Assembly (NCBI GenBank): GCA_904420235.1
Contig: CAJFUS010000104.1
Location: forward strand, 1 to 7,428
Direction of reading: 5' to 3'
DNA length: 7,428 bases
DNA from: Candidatus Neoanaerotignum tabaqchaliae
GTDB taxonomy: Bacteria; Bacillota; Clostridia; Lachnospirales; Anaerotignaceae
This document shows positions 6,653 through 7,428 of this stretch, in pieces (the first letter of the stretch is position 1; the number at the start of each line of letters is the position of its first letter). The translations under genes were made by a program, and so were the position numbers. A model generated the notes under the pieces. It saw only the letters and a program-made list of their open reading frames with translations, did no database searches and was not told the origin of the DNA.

Positions 6653-6660
6653 AAAGTCAA
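6632..6660 (-). promoter_or_regulatory. Leftward promoter toward the HTH gene
   Basis: Read on the - strand, TTGACT (6660-6655), a 17-bp spacer and TAAAAT (6637-6632) repeat exactly the boxes and spacing of the rightward promoter. Operator O4 occupies the spacer and touches the -10 box. Transcription should start near 6625, giving a leader of about 120 nt. The two promoters face each other, with starts about 45 bp apart. Confidence 0.75.
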
Positions 6661-6676
6661 TGGCTTAAGTGAATTT

Positions 6677-6700
6677 TTCTAAATTTTTCTAATTATTCTA
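6677..6700. promoter_or_regulatory. Three direct operator half-sites
   Basis: TTCTA occurs at 6677-6681, 6687-6691 and 6696-6700, 10 and 9 bp apart on one face of the helix, with no inverted partners between them. They match the right arms of the operator array and lie upstream of the leftward promoter. They may help load repressor cooperatively, or cover the weak alternative promoter at about 6684-6712. Confidence 0.6.
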
Positions 6701-6791
6701 TTGAAATATAAAAGGCCGGTTAATAAACGCGAAGCCGGAAGGATTGTTTTTGAATGGCGTTTTTAAGGTGCTTTTTAAAGGAGATGAGAAA

Positions 6792-7428
6792 ATGGAAAGC
6801 GAGAGCTTTTTATTGTATACGGAGCAGAAAGAAGTTGTGGACCGGCTGTCGGATAGGGACGCCGGAAGGCTTATAAAGGCCATATATGGCTATGCCGAAA
6901 CGGGAAAAATGGAGGCTTTTGGGGACATGCTTGACATAGTTATTATACCCTTTAAGCAGACCCTTGACAGGAACAAGGAGAAATATATGAAAACCGTTGA
7001 GAAAAGGCGGGAGGCCGGACGGCTGGGCGGAAGGCCAAGGCTTTGTGAAGGGGCAGGGCCGGAAAAGGCGCCGGATTTTAGCGGAAATGACGGAGAAGAG
7101 GCCAATGAAAAAGTCGGATTTTCGGAAAGTGCCAGTGAAAAAGCAAATGGTTTTTTTGAAAAGCAAAAGAAAGCAAAAAAAGCTGATAATGGTAATGTTA
7201 GTGTTAATGATAATGAGAATGAGAATGTTAATGATAATGTTAATGATAATGTTAATGGTAATATAAATACATTGCCGCGGGCGGGGGCGTTGGAAAGTGA
7301 AAAGGCGGACTTAATTGGCGGAAAACCGATTTACGGCGAAAGAGGGAAGTTTGAGAGCCTTAACGGGGACTTGGAAAGTGATGCCGAAGGTGAAGAAGAA
7401 AAGGAAGATTTGATTGTTGGAAAAGAAC
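6792..7428 (+). CDS. DUF6291-like phage replisome-associated protein (partial)
   Basis: The frame is open from ATG 6792 to the right edge (212 codons, no stop), so the C-terminus is missing. AAAGGAG (6777-6783) lies eight bases before the ATG. The first 80 or so residues follow the pattern of the DUF6291 domain: SFLLYTEQKEVVDRLSD, GRLIKAIYGYAETG, IIPFKQTLDRNKEKY and REAGRLGGRPR (about 74-84). This is a domain common in Firmicute prophages and integrative elements, often N-terminal in replisome organiser proteins that act before DNA replication. From about residue 85 it becomes a low-complexity, acidic and Asn-rich linker with a basic patch, EKQKKAKKA. Its exact biochemical role is not established. 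It is the first rightward gene of the element, under the repressible promoter. Confidence 0.8.
   Translation, partial: MESESFLLYTEQKEVVDRLSDRDAGRLIKAIYGYAETGKMEAFGDMLDIVIIPFKQTLDRNKEKYMKTVEKRREAGRLGGRPRLCEGAGPEKAPDFSGNDGEEANEKVGFSESASEKANGFFEKQKKAKKADNGNVSVNDNENENVNDNVNDNVNGNINTLPRAGALESEKADLIGGKPIYGERGKFESLNGDLESDAEGEEEKEDLIVGKE
7185..7268 (+). repeat. Asn-rich coding microsatellite (GTT AAT GAT AAT units)
   Basis: Within the partial gene, every second codon is AAT (Asn) over 28 codons, alternating with Val, Asp, Glu or Gly codons. The 12-bp unit GTTAATGATAAT occurs 2.5 times without change at 7227-7256. The unit is a multiple of three, so copy changes would keep frame and alter linker length. 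Similar N-rich linkers are frequent in clostridial phage replication proteins (recalled family knowledge). Confidence 0.85.

Noticed and set aside
6575..6682. 35-codon + strand ORF (starting MMLLGKILKIKG) in the switch region
   Set aside because: Its ATG overlaps the -10 box of the rightward promoter, upstream of the expected transcript start, with no ribosome binding site; the A+T-rich operators explain the open frame.
6716..6738. Hairpin CCGGTT/AAGCCGG before the DUF6291-like gene as a terminator
   Set aside because: The stem is about 6 bp with a bulge and is not followed by a T run; it may only be a leader structure.
6754..6876. 40-codon + strand ORF overlapping the start of the DUF6291-like gene in another frame
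   Set aside because: It has AAGGA upstream, but the spacing is long, the product looks like an off-frame reading of the real gene, and the ATG at 6792 has a better site.

Overview
The window suggests a low-to-moderate GC Firmicute of the gut Clostridia/Lachnospirales type. The 138-aa S12 has the Gram-positive N-terminal insertion, ribosome binding sites are strong (AAGGAGG), start codons include GTG and TTG, and the two elongation factors look clostridial. Species level cannot be read from this sequence.

Left part (1-5100) is the conserved str operon: rpsL (S12), rpsG (S7), fusA (EF-G) and tuf (EF-Tu), all on the + strand. It is preceded by a 102-bp tandem repeat array (2.3 copies in view, cut by the left edge), a hairpin and a terminator that close off whatever lies upstream. 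A good extended -10 promoter at 318-346 opens the operon. The intercistronic gaps are unusually structured: a nested helix between rpsL and rpsG (candidate S7 feedback site), a stable hairpin with an alternative fold between rpsG and fusA, and a separate tuf promoter with a perfect TATAAT. A GAAA-tetraloop terminator ends tuf. These genes make the decoding and translocation machinery of the ribosome.

Middle (5100-5400) is a purine-rich stretch without a convincing gene, probably the junction between the housekeeping operon and an accessory element.

Right part (5400-7428) looks like one end of a prophage or integrative element. On the - strand lie an HTH repressor-like protein (6065-6502) and, 212 bp further on, an ImmA/IrrE-type zinc peptidase (5409-5852). 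On the + strand a DUF6291-like, phage-replisome-associated protein starts at 6792 and runs off the right edge, so it is partial. The 290-bp divergent region between them is the most interesting part. It holds two promoters with identical boxes (TTGACT-17-TAAAAT) pointing at each other, one per direction. An A+T-rich inverted operator (TAG-N8-CTA) sits in the spacer of each, and further copies sit at near-helical spacing. This has the architecture of a lysogeny or excision switch: the HTH protein would repress both promoters and the peptidase would relieve repression by cleaving it. The parts belong to known families; this operator and promoter arrangement is read directly from the sequence and its function is inferred.
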